DNA from: Streptosporangiaceae bacterium | GTDB taxonomy: Bacteria > Actinomycetota > Actinomycetes > Streptosporangiales > Streptosporangiaceae | DNA length: 7,842 nt | NCBI GenBank assembly: GCA_030045215.1 | Contig: JASIBJ010000558.1 | Coordinates: 1-7,842 of the forward strand | Reading direction: 5' to 3' | In this document: positions 1 through 6,257 of the stretch, in pieces | Layout: each line of letters begins with the position of its first letter | Position numbering within the stretch: the first letter of the stretch is position 1 | Position numbers and translations under genes: made by a program | Notes under the pieces: model-generated | What the model saw: only the letters and a program-made list of their open reading frames with translations | The model's database searches: none | Told to the model about the DNA's origin: nothing

Positions 1-56
1 GCGGGGCGAGGAATCCTCCGGCGCGCCGCGGCGGGTCCGCCGGATGGGCCGCTAGC

Positions 57-86
57 TTGACGTAACTATCGCGCGCTAGATATACT
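57..86 (+). promoter_or_regulatory. Sigma-70-like promoter of the phasin/HbhA-like gene
   Basis: A TTGACG -35 hexamer (57-62) and a TATACT -10 hexamer (81-86) are separated by 18 bases, close to the consensus for the principal sigma factor. The start of transcription would fall near 92-94, giving a leader of about 33 bases that ends in a strong ribosome binding site. So good a match is unusual in GC-rich actinobacterial DNA and suggests high constitutive expression. Seen by eye only; the start point is not measured. Confidence 0.7.
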
Positions 87-115
87 GAGCAGAGTAATCT
101 GGCAGAGATCTTACG

Positions 116-121
116 AGGAGG
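116..121 (+). promoter_or_regulatory. Strong ribosome binding site
   Basis: AGGAGG lies four bases before the ATG at 126. The full purine run 115-126 is an almost perfect Shine-Dalgarno sequence and fixes the start of the first gene. Confidence 0.75.
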
Positions 122-125
122 AGAA

Positions 126-449
126 ATGGCCGATCAGGAGTATCAGAACGAGATCATGAAGGCGATCAGCAAGAGCCAGGCGGCCGTGGTGGAAGCCATC
201 GAGAAGTGGGCCGCCACCGTCCACTCCATGAAGCCCGAGCTGCCCGAGCTCAACCTGCCGTTTGCCGACAGCCTGAACATTGCCGACAAACTGCCCAAGC
301 CAGAGGACTTGGTGAAGAACGCCTACGACTTCGCCGAGCAGCTGCTTGCCAACCAGCGCAAGTTCGCCGAGGACGTGCTGAAGGCGGCAGCCCCGCTGCG
401 CGGCGACGCGAGTAACGGCGGCAAGGGCGGCAAGACGAGCAAGGCCTGA
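126..449 (+). CDS. HbhA/phasin-like small helical protein
   Basis: A 107-residue hydrophilic protein with no signal peptide or membrane segment. Residues 5-35 form an amphipathic helix. A Pro/Leu-rich linker follows (37-60, PELPELNLPF region), then a second helix (61-90) with the pattern AYDFAEQLLANQRKFAEDVL, as in phasins and the helical part of mycobacterial HbhA. The tail (92-107) is Gly/Lys-rich, a short counterpart of the Lys/Ala tail HbhA uses to bind heparin. Phasins coat polyester or lipid granules; HbhA is a surface adhesin also linked to lipid inclusions. At 107 residues it is about half the length of HbhA (199), so it is not a true orthologue. The XRE gene just downstream matches the Rv0474/hbhA pairing. 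The start is supported by a strong ribosome binding site and promoter. Granule coating or surface attachment is inferred, not shown. Confidence 0.72.
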   Translation: MADQEYQNEIMKAISKSQAAVVEAIEKWAATVHSMKPELPELNLPFADSLNIADKLPKPEDLVKNAYDFAEQLLANQRKFAEDVLKAAAPLRGDASNGGKGGKTSKA

Positions 450-467
450 CGAGCAGGTCCGCATGAC

Positions 468-503
468 CCGAACCCCTGGATGCGAGTCGCATCGGGGGTT
501 CGG
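468..503 (+). terminator. Hairpin terminator after the phasin-like gene
   Basis: A perfect 9-base inverted repeat (CCGAACCCC 468-476, GGGGTTCGG 495-503) encloses a second 6-base stem (GATGCG 479-484, CGCATC 488-493) with loop AGT. It starts 18 bases after the stop codon at 449. No T tract follows, which is common for actinobacterial hairpin terminators. It could stop or attenuate transcription before the XRE gene, or protect the 3' end of an abundant upstream mRNA. Confidence 0.65.
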
Positions 504-578
504 CGCGCGCCTGGGGTGACGTGCGACACGTGCTCCGCGCGCATTCGGCTACCGACCGCGAGCCTGGACGGGAGAACC

Positions 579-965
579 ATGGCCAGCCAGTGGGACGCAC
601 AGATGGAGGCGTTCGGCGCGTTCATCCGCAGCCAGCGGAAGCTGGCTAACCTGACGCTTCGCCAGCTCGCCGAGCTGACCAGCCTCTCGAACCCGTACCT
701 GAGCGAGCTGGAGCGAGGCATGCACCAGCCGACGGTGCGGGTGCTCAAGCAGCTGTCCGACGCGCTCAACGTGTCGGCCGAGATGCTGCTCACCCAGGCT
801 GGCCTGCTGGGGCGAGAGGACACCGCGCAAGCAGACCACGGTCGGTCTGCCGCCGACACCGTCGAGCGCGCGATCCGGACCGATGACCAGCTCGACGAGA
901 GCCAGAAGGCCGCGTTGCTGGCGGTCTACCAGAGCATGACCAGGGCGCAGCCGCCGCAAAGCTGA
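579..965 (+). CDS. XRE-family HTH transcriptional regulator
   Basis: A 128-residue DNA-binding protein. Residues 13-72 form a Cro/C1-type helix-turn-helix: LRQLAELTSLSNPYLSELERG (27-47) holds the second helix and the recognition helix, and LKQLSDALNVSAEMLL is the closing helix pair. The C-terminal part (80-128) is polar and ends in a helix (DESQKAALLAVYQSM) that may mediate dimerisation. I chose the ATG at 579, preceded by GGGAGA (570-575), over an in-frame ATG at 480, because the 33 extra residues look like non-coding translation and would overlap the upstream hairpin. In mycobacteria a regulator of this type (Rv0474) neighbours hbhA; here it follows the phasin/HbhA-like gene by 129 bases. 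Control of that gene and of itself is the likely role, by inference. The fold is clear; the target is not. Confidence 0.88.
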   Translation: MASQWDAQMEAFGAFIRSQRKLANLTLRQLAELTSLSNPYLSELERGMHQPTVRVLKQLSDALNVSAEMLLTQAGLLGREDTAQADHGRSAADTVERAIRTDDQLDESQKAALLAVYQSMTRAQPPQS

Positions 966-1109
966 GGCGGACCCGTTCCTGAGCAGGCTCCGCTGAGTCT
1001 GTCGTCAGGGAAGGCGCTCGGACGTAATACCCCTTCTCCTCACGAGTAGGAAATTTCTGCCACCGAGCTTTCCAGTACCCCCTTCTGCGATGCCCCGATT
1101 CGGAGGACG

Positions 1110-1727
1110 ATGGCAACGACGGCGTGGATCGGAGGTGGATCCTCGGTGAAGTCACGGCTGATCGCCTTGCATCTGTTCCGGCGCGACGCGAATCCGCTGC
1201 ACCGGGGCGTGGACCGGGCCGAGGCCGTCGTCATGACCATGCTGATCGCTGGCTTTGTCGTGGCCTGGGTCGTGGCGGCGATCTTCACCGGACGCTGGGC
1301 GGACCAGGAGACCCTGGCGGCCGAGCACGCCGAGCGCGGCGTGCATCCGGTCTGGGCGACCCAGCTGGAGAGCGGTGCCGAGGCGCCTTCGATGACGGAG
1401 CTGAACGTGGCCTGGGTGCCGGCCGAATGGAAGCTGCCCGGCGGGCGGGAAGGACGCGGTCAGATTCCCGTCGCACTCAACTCGAGGGCCGGGCAGCGGA
1501 CAATGATCTTCGTTGACCCGCAGGGCCAGGAGGTCCGCCCGCCGCTGGACTCCGCTGACGTGCACTACCAGGTGGCGTTCACCGTGTTCTCGATCACCAT
1601 GGCCTTCGGCATCTTGTTCGGGCTCGCCTACGCGGGCGTGCGGCTGCTGTTCAACCGGCGCCGCATGGCCTGCTGGCAGCGAGACTGGGACGCGGTCGGG
1701 CCGACCTGGTCGCGGCAGGGCGGCTAG
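1110..1727 (+). CDS. Rv1733c-like two-helix membrane protein
   Basis: A 205-residue membrane protein resembling mycobacterial Rv1733c. Shared marks are the N-terminal NPLHRGVDRAEAVVM (28-42) just before the first membrane helix (about 39-60), an extracytoplasmic middle region (about 62-153) containing WVPAEWKLPGGREGRGQIPV and a DPQGQEV strand, a second helix (about 155-181), and the C-terminal cytoplasmic motif MACWQRDWDAV (186-196). Length matches Rv1733c (210). In M. tuberculosis that gene belongs to the DosR hypoxia/dormancy regulon and is a T-cell antigen; its biochemical role is unknown. The start is uncertain: ATG 1110 has GGAGG only three bases upstream, while an in-frame GTG at 1146 has GGAGGT (1131-1136) at a better spacing of nine and would give 193 residues. 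The gene converges on the universal stress gene, with ten bases between stop codons. No clear DosR palindrome is visible upstream. Confidence 0.8.
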   Translation: MATTAWIGGGSSVKSRLIALHLFRRDANPLHRGVDRAEAVVMTMLIAGFVVAWVVAAIFTGRWADQETLAAEHAERGVHPVWATQLESGAEAPSMTELNVAWVPAEWKLPGGREGRGQIPVALNSRAGQRTMIFVDPQGQEVRPPLDSADVHYQVAFTVFSITMAFGILFGLAYAGVRLLFNRRRMACWQRDWDAVGPTWSRQGG

Positions 1728-1738
1728 CCGGACCGGCT
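1726..1738. terminator. Small dyad shared by two convergent genes
   Basis: AGCCGG (1726-1731), A, CCGGCT (1733-1738) is a perfect inverted repeat that overlaps the last bases of both opposing stop codons. It can form a five-base stem with a GAC loop on either strand, so it could act as a weak bidirectional terminator. No T tract is present, and the stem is short. Confidence 0.35.
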
Positions 1739-2202
1739 CACCCAGAGGGCGCCGATGCAGTCGGCGAGGTGCCCTTCCGGACGACGACCACCGGGCAGAA
1801 CGCGTGGTGCACGCAGTGCAGGCTGACCGAGCCGACCAGCATCCCCGTGAACGCACCGTGGCCGCGCGAGCCAACGACAAGCAGGTCAGCCTCGCGCGAC
1901 GCGTCGACCAGCACCTGGGCCGGGTGGCCGTAGCCAATCTCCGACTCGACCTCGGCACCGGGCGCCCCGACCGCAATCGCATGGGCCAGGTGCTCGGACA
2001 TCTCTGTGCGGACCTCATCGGTGATGGACTTGGGCGCGACACCAGGCGGGGCAGGCCCGACGACCGACGGGTAATGCCAGACCAGCAGGGCGCGGATCCG
2101 CGCACCGCACGCCGTTCCGTAGCGCGCCGCCCAGCTCAATGCCCCGACGGACTCCGGGGAGCCGTCGACGCCGACCACGATCAGTTCCCGCTCAGTTGTC
2201 AT
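1738..2202 (-). CDS. Universal stress protein (single UspA domain, ATP-binding type)
   Basis: A 154-residue cytoplasmic protein made of one Usp domain. It opens with IVVGVDGSPES (8-18), where Asp13 is the usual nucleotide-contacting acid. Residues 104-141 contain EADLLVVGSRGHG followed by the ATP-binding signature G-2x-G-9x-G-S (Gly111, Gly114, Gly124, Ser125) and the closing strand CPVVVVR. The signature indicates the ATP-binding class rather than the UspA class that does not bind ATP. Such proteins act in stress survival and growth arrest, and in mycobacteria several are induced with the DosR regulon. It begins 27 bases after the zinc-knuckle gene stops, so the two are probably co-transcribed. 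A GAGGGA element precedes the ATG at 2202. The family call is firm; the stress signal is unknown. Confidence 0.95.
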   Translation of the reverse strand: MTTERELIVVGVDGSPESVGALSWAARYGTACGARIRALLVWHYPSVVGPAPPGVAPKSITDEVRTEMSEHLAHAIAVGAPGAEVESEIGYGHPAQVLVDASREADLLVVGSRGHGAFTGMLVGSVSLHCVHHAFCPVVVVRKGTSPTASAPSG

Positions 2203-2229
2203 CGTCCCTCGCTCGTCATCGCGCGCTGC

Positions 2230-2559
2230 TCAGGTCCCCGGCGGGGGACAGACCTCGTGCACCCACGTGCCGTCAGCCCGGCGCCTTACCTCATCGCCCG
2301 GCTGAATCGGCCGGCCGCAGCGGGCGCAGCTCTGCGCCGGCGCCGCCTGCAGCTCGTTCTCGTCATGCGGGTCGGCTTCCATGGCATCCAGGGTCGTGTC
2401 CCTGTGCGTGGGCCACGCGATGTTGTCCCTGAAGACGATGAAGTCAGGCTCAACCCTGGGGGCTTCCTCGGGGTTACGGTCTCCGATGGGCTCGGGGTGG
2501 AGTTCCCCGACATCCGGGAACGAGAGGTCGGGTTCGTCAGATTCTGGCGGTACCGTCAT
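2230..2559 (-). CDS. Small acidic protein with CxxC...HxxC zinc knuckle
   Basis: A 109-residue protein of unknown function. The N-terminal 75 residues are rich in Asp, Glu and Pro and look disordered, apart from a hydrophobic patch DFIVFRDNIAWP (39-50). The C-terminus carries CARCGRPIQPGDEVRR (78-93) and WVHEVC (99-104): Cys78, Cys81, His101 and Cys104 can bind one zinc ion, like half of a LIM or treble-clef finger. Such knuckles occur in many small actinobacterial hypothetical proteins. I chose ATG 2559 because GGGAGG stands four bases before it; an in-frame start at 2631 would add 24 basic residues without a ribosome binding site. It lies just upstream of the universal stress gene on the same strand, so a role in the same stress response, perhaps metal or redox sensing or a protein contact, is inferred. 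Confidence 0.78.
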   Translation of the reverse strand: MTVPPESDEPDLSFPDVGELHPEPIGDRNPEEAPRVEPDFIVFRDNIAWPTHRDTTLDAMEADPHDENELQAAPAQSCARCGRPIQPGDEVRRRADGTWVHEVCPPPGT

Positions 2560-2697
2560 GGTGCCTCCCGGTTTCCTCGGGCCGTGCCGGGCAAAGAGCC
2601 TACAAGATCGCTGCTCCCTCAGCGTAGCCAAAACCGGAGAGCCAGCAGCTTACGAAAGCAGAGCGCCCGCAGCCGGCGACCAACGGCAGCCGCGAGC

Positions 2698-4992
2698 TCA
2701 CTGCTCGGACAGGATTGCCTCAAGTTCGGCCAGCGGATCGCGCAGCACCGGGCCAGTGGTCTGCACCCAGGCTCCGCGGATCGTCCCGGCGAACGGGAAC
2801 GGGGCCGCGTATCCGGTGCCGATGGCCGGCCCCCACTCGTAGCCACAGGTGAGCCCGGCGCCGACGCCGTTGAAGCCAGAAGGCGTGAACCGGGGGATGA
2901 CCGCCCGGCCGACGTCGCGCCCGTCGCAGCGCAGCACGCCGCTGCCGCCGAGGCCATCGTCCTTGATGAACTCGTACTCGACCCGGTGCCCGCCCGCCGG
3001 AATGACCTCGGCCGACTCCACGACGTGCCGCTCCTTGCCGTACAAGTTGTGCACGTAGCGCAGCCGGCCGCCGAGGATGTGCAGGGACCAGCCGCCCAGT
3101 ACCGAGCCGAGCGCCAGCAGCACGCCGTCAGCCTCGCCGGGCTCGCCGGTCACCAGGTCGACGATCAGCGTGTGCGAGCGGTTGCGCACGTTCACGGCGA
3201 CCGACTCGGGCACCTGCGCCCCGCCGGGGAAGTACCGGTACTGCGAGCGCGGCCGCCGCCGGTCGGGCTTGGGGTGGACGATTGCCCAGAGCACCCGGTT
3301 GTCCAGCGGCAGGACCTGGTTGCGGCGGGCCTCCTGCCACCAGAGCTCGGTCAGCTCGTGCAGCAGGCGCGGGTGCTCGCCGGCCAGGTCGCGGGTTTCC
3401 GACAGGTCCTCGGCCACGTGGTACAGCTCCCAGACGTCGTCGTCGAACGGGGCGTTCGGGTCCTGGTCGTCATACAGCGGCGCGATCGGGTGGAACGTTA
3501 CCGCCTTCCAGCCGCGGTGGTAGATCGCGCGCGAGCCGAACATCTCGAAGTACTGGGTGTCGTGCCGCTCTGGGGCTGCGCTGCCGTCGGCGGGCAGCAG
3601 GTAGGCGAAGCTCACGCCGTCGACGGGTGCCTGCGCGATGCCCTCGATCTGCGCCGGAGGCTCGATCCCGGCCAGCTCGACCAGGGTCGGCAGCACATCG
3701 ATGGCGTGAGTGAACTGGTGGCGGATGGCGCCGGGCTGGATCGGGCCTCCCGGCCAGGAGATGATGCAGGGGTCGGCCACTCCGCCCTCGTGGACCTCGC
3801 GCTTCCACCGGCGGAACGGCGTGTTCCCGGCCATGGTCCAGCCCCACGGGTAGTTGTTGTGGGTCAGCGGCCCCCCGATCTGGTCGAGTCTGGCGAACAT
3901 CTCCTCCGTCGGCGCCGGGTCGATGTTCAGCATCCGGATGTCATTGATCGAGCCCTGAGCGCCGCCCTCGGCACTGGCCCCGTTGTCGGAGACGATCAGG
4001 ACGATGGTGACGTCGGACTCGCCTAGTTCCGATATGAAGTCGAGCATCCGGCCAATCTGCTCGTCGGCGTGCGACAGGAATCCGGCGAAACATTCCATGA
4101 ACCGGGCGGCAACCGCGCGCTCGGTCGCATCCAGGCTGCTCCAGGGCGGCACCCAGTCTGGCCGCTGCGAGAGCGCGGTCGAGGGCGGCAGCAGGCCGGC
4201 GGCGAGCTGGCGCTCGAAAATCTGGTCACGCCAGGCGTCCCAGCCGAGGTCGAACCGGCCCCGATACCGCTCCAGCCAGCGAGCCGGCGGCTGGTGCGGC
4301 GAGTGGCACGCTCCGGTCGCGAAGTACAGGAAGAACGGCCGGTCGGCGTCGACCGCGCGCAGGTCGCCGAGGAACTCGATCGCGCGGTCCGCCAGGTCCT
4401 CGGTCAGGTGATAGCCGTCCTCGATCGACCGCGGCGGGCGGACGCTGTGGTTGTCGTGGAAGAGCGCTGGCACGAACTGGTGGGTCTCGCCGCCGTGGAA
4501 GCCGTACCAGCGGTCGAAGCCGCGGGCCAGCGGCCAGGTCGCGCGGGATGCGGCCATGTTCGTCTCGTCCTCGGGGGACAGGTGCCACTTGCCGACCGCG
4601 TAGGTCGCGTACCCGGCTGCCCGCAGGATCTCCGGCAGGTAGCCGTTCTCGCGCGGCGGCTTGCCCCAGTAGCCGGGGTAGCCGATGGCCAGGTCGGCGA
4701 TCCGGCCCATGCCGCTGCGGTGATGGTTCCGGCCGGTGAGCAGGCACGCACGGGTCGGTGAGCAGAGTGCCGTGGTGTGGAAGTTGGCCAGCCTGACGCC
4801 GCCGGCGGCCAGCCCGTCGAGCACCGGGGTGTGGATGTCGGAGCCGTAGCAGCCCAGCTGGGCGTAGCCGACGTCGTCGAGGACCACGAGCACGATGTTC
4901 GGCGCTCCCGGCGGCGGAGTCGGCTCCGGTGGCCACCAGGGCTCGGAGTCCCGCCAGTCGCGGCCGATAGTCCCGCCGAACTCATGCGCCAC
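2698..4992 (-). CDS. Type I (FGly) sulfatase, AtsD-like arylsulfatase
   Basis: A 764-residue hydrolase expected to cleave sulfate esters. All type I landmarks are present with spacing close to Pseudomonas AtsA: metal-binding Asp39-Asp40 (VVLDDVGY), CSPTR at 77-81 whose Cys77 would become formylglycine, Arg81, Lys135 and His137 (GKWHL), His230, Asp336-Asn337 (SDNG) and Lys397 (RRWKREVHEGG). No formylglycine-generating enzyme is in the window. The N-terminus has no signal peptide, so it should be cytoplasmic and act on imported or internal sulfates. Beyond the catalytic core (about 30-560) a beta-rich region (about 590-764, with YRYFPGGAQVPESVAVNV) extends it, as in the long actinobacterial enzymes such as mycobacterial AtsD. 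The start is GTG 4992 with AGAGGA nine bases upstream. The gene is divergent from the membrane protein at 5060. The natural substrate is not predictable. Confidence 0.95.
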   Translation of the reverse strand: MAHEFGGTIGRDWRDSEPWWPPEPTPPPGAPNIVLVVLDDVGYAQLGCYGSDIHTPVLDGLAAGGVRLANFHTTALCSPTRACLLTGRNHHRSGMGRIADLAIGYPGYWGKPPRENGYLPEILRAAGYATYAVGKWHLSPEDETNMAASRATWPLARGFDRWYGFHGGETHQFVPALFHDNHSVRPPRSIEDGYHLTEDLADRAIEFLGDLRAVDADRPFFLYFATGACHSPHQPPARWLERYRGRFDLGWDAWRDQIFERQLAAGLLPPSTALSQRPDWVPPWSSLDATERAVAARFMECFAGFLSHADEQIGRMLDFISELGESDVTIVLIVSDNGASAEGGAQGSINDIRMLNIDPAPTEEMFARLDQIGGPLTHNNYPWGWTMAGNTPFRRWKREVHEGGVADPCIISWPGGPIQPGAIRHQFTHAIDVLPTLVELAGIEPPAQIEGIAQAPVDGVSFAYLLPADGSAAPERHDTQYFEMFGSRAIYHRGWKAVTFHPIAPLYDDQDPNAPFDDDVWELYHVAEDLSETRDLAGEHPRLLHELTELWWQEARRNQVLPLDNRVLWAIVHPKPDRRRPRSQYRYFPGGAQVPESVAVNVRNRSHTLIVDLVTGEPGEADGVLLALGSVLGGWSLHILGGRLRYVHNLYGKERHVVESAEVIPAGGHRVEYEFIKDDGLGGSGVLRCDGRDVGRAVIPRFTPSGFNGVGAGLTCGYEWGPAIGTGYAAPFPFAGTIRGAWVQTTGPVLRDPLAELEAILSEQ

Positions 4993-5031
4993 TGCAGCAC
5001 GTCCTCTCGGCCTGCGAAGCGTTCGTCTCCG

Positions 5032-5059
5032 GTGAACTTAGCTGGCCAGTCTGTAGTTT
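5032..5059 (+). promoter_or_regulatory. Possible leaderless promoter of the YbhN-like gene
   Basis: GTGAAC (5032-5037), a 16-base spacer and TAGTTT (5054-5059) resemble a -35/-10 pair. Six bases later is an in-frame GTG at 5066, exactly where transcription would start. No Shine-Dalgarno sequence precedes either GTG 5060 or GTG 5066, so a leaderless mRNA is plausible. The whole divergent region to the sulfatase is only 67 bases, so the two promoters must be close or overlap. Confidence 0.35.
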
Positions 5060-6148
5060 GTGTGCGTGGCCGTCGAGTACACCGCTCCCCGCGCGGGACA
5101 CCGTCTCAGGGACGTCGGCCGTTACGTGCTCGGGGTGCTCATCGGGGTCCTGATCCTGTTCCTGCTCTTCGGTAAGCGGTCACAGCTGACCGCCTCCTGG
5201 CACCAGCTTGGCCGGGTGAGCATCGGCTGGGTCGGCGCGGCGGTCACGGCCGAGGCGACGTCGCTGTGGGCGTTCGCGTTCCTCCAGCGCCGGGTGCTGC
5301 GGCTCAGCGGAACCCGGATTCGGTTGCCCGCGCTCTACCTGCTGACCCTGGCCAACGACGCCATCGCGAACACGGTGCCGGGCGAGCCGGCGGTTTCCAG
5401 CGCCTACCGCTACCGGTACTACCGGCGGCGCGGCGCCAGCGGGGCGAGCGCCGGCTGGACGATCTTTACCATCCTGATCGCCCAGGCGATCGGGATGTCG
5501 CTGCTCCTCCTCGTGGGCGTGCTCGTGGCGCTGGCCGCGAGCACGAGCCTGATCGGCGCGGGAGTCGCGATCCTCGGGCTGGTCATCGTCGTCGGCGCGG
5601 GAGCGGTGCTGGTCCGGCGGGACCTGGTGCTGCGGGCGGCCGGCGCGCTGGTACGCGGTTGCCGGCGGGTGACCGGGCATCCGCGCGGGAGCATCGGCGC
5701 TCGGATCGAATCCACGCTGGCGCGGATGCGGGAGATCCCGCTGACCCGGACGTCCACCGCCGCGATCGTCGCGATCGCGGTCGCGGTCTGGGGCTGTGAC
5801 TTCCTGTGCCTGGTCTGCAGCTTCCGGGCTGTGCACGGCTCCATCCCGTGGGACGGCGTGCTGGTGGCCTACGGCGCGGCTCAGGTCGTCGGGTCGTTGC
5901 CGGTCGTGCCGGGTGGGCTGGGCATCGTGGAGGGCAGCCTCGCGGTCATCCTCATGGCCTACGGCGCCAGCCGGGTCATCGCGCTATCCGCGGCGATCGT
6001 TTTCCGCCTGGTCAGCTTCTGGCTGGCGATAGCCATCGGCTGGATGAGCGTCGGGGTCATCGCCTACCAGGGGCGGCGGCGGGCCGACCCGGCGACGTCC
6101 GACGCTATGTTCCTGAGCCATTCCGCGCCGCCCGATCTCGACGGCTGA
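5060..6148 (+). CDS. YbhN/LPG-synthase-TM-like multi-pass membrane protein
   Basis: A 362-residue membrane protein of the UPF0104/YbhN group, whose fold is that of the flippase domain of lysylphosphatidylglycerol synthase. About eight hydrophobic segments can be seen, near residues 21-38, 53-75, 90-107, 132-159, 163-184, 233-255, 265-300 and 308-336. Family-type re-entrant motifs are ANDAIANTVPGEP (98-110) and PVVPGGLGIVEG (281-292), with an Arg/Tyr-rich loop YRYRYYRRRG (116-125) between membrane segments. The C-terminal tail from about 338 is polar and cytoplasmic. Members are thought to move lipids or polyprenyl-linked molecules across the membrane; the cargo here is unknown. Starts GTG 5060 and GTG 5066 are both possible, and the latter fits a leaderless transcript. 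No catalytic LPG-synthase domain is attached. It is the only plus-strand gene between 4992 and 7655, so it is probably transcribed alone. Confidence 0.87.
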   Translation: MCVAVEYTAPRAGHRLRDVGRYVLGVLIGVLILFLLFGKRSQLTASWHQLGRVSIGWVGAAVTAEATSLWAFAFLQRRVLRLSGTRIRLPALYLLTLANDAIANTVPGEPAVSSAYRYRYYRRRGASGASAGWTIFTILIAQAIGMSLLLLVGVLVALAASTSLIGAGVAILGLVIVVGAGAVLVRRDLVLRAAGALVRGCRRVTGHPRGSIGARIESTLARMREIPLTRTSTAAIVAIAVAVWGCDFLCLVCSFRAVHGSIPWDGVLVAYGAAQVVGSLPVVPGGLGIVEGSLAVILMAYGASRVIALSAAIVFRLVSFWLAIAIGWMSVGVIAYQGRRRADPATSDAMFLSHSAPPDLDG

Positions 6149-6160
6149 CGCCGCAGGATG

Positions 6161-6241
6161 AGAAGCGCGACATCGTGCGACCAGCCCGTCGGCGTACAGG
6201 AACACCAGCGTGCCCGGCGGTCTCTACTCGGTGGTTACGTG
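6161..6241 (-). pseudogene. Scrap of a SpoIIE/PP2C-type phosphatase
   Basis: Read on the minus strand, 6176-6220 encodes PPGTLVFLYADGLVA, very close to the PP2C/SpoIIE core motif PPGTLLLLYTDGLVE, in which the Asp helps bind the catalytic metal. The frame just upstream reads HVTTE and then an in-frame TAG (6224-6226). Downstream of the motif similarity vanishes (RCRASHP...), and the frame runs antisense into the YbhN-like gene. Only about 20-27 codons are recognisable, so this is a relic, not a gene. Intact proteins of this family are anti-sigma-antagonist phosphatases common in actinobacteria. A chance match is possible because the evidence is one motif. Confidence 0.45.
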
Positions 6242-6257
6242 CCGGGGCGTGCGCTGG
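6205..6257 (+). terminator. Imperfect hairpin downstream of the YbhN-like gene
   Basis: CCAGCG (6205-6210) and CCCGGC (6213-6218) can pair with CGCTGG (6252-6257) and GCCGGG (6241-6246), giving two six-base stems with a small asymmetric internal loop and a 22-base apical loop. It lies 57 bases past the stop codon and could end that transcript, but there is no T tract and it overlaps the phosphatase scrap. Confidence 0.25.

Noticed and set aside
18..43. GC-rich inverted repeat (CCGGCG 18-23, CGCCGG 38-43) at the left edge
   Set aside because: It may be the terminator of a gene outside the window, but in such GC-rich sequence short stems are common and no neighbouring stop codon can be identified here.
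1046..1060. AT-rich palindrome considered as a DosR-type box for the Rv1733c-like gene
   Set aside because: The core is GAAATTTC, without the GGGAC...GTCCC half-sites that define DosR boxes.
1152..2105. 317-codon minus-strand frame across the Rv1733c-like and universal stress genes
   Set aside because: It is out of frame with the clear Usp domain and antisense to the Rv1733c-like gene; its translation is low-complexity Arg/Pro sequence.
1513..4026. Very long open frame (837 codons) on the plus strand
   Set aside because: It runs antisense through the universal stress, zinc-knuckle and sulfatase genes, has Arg/Pro/Ala-rich composition without domains, and is a usual by-product of GC-rich codon use on the other strand.
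4069..4761. 230-codon plus-strand frame inside the sulfatase
   Set aside because: It is the antisense shadow of the sulfatase catalytic core, with no motif or ribosome binding site of its own.
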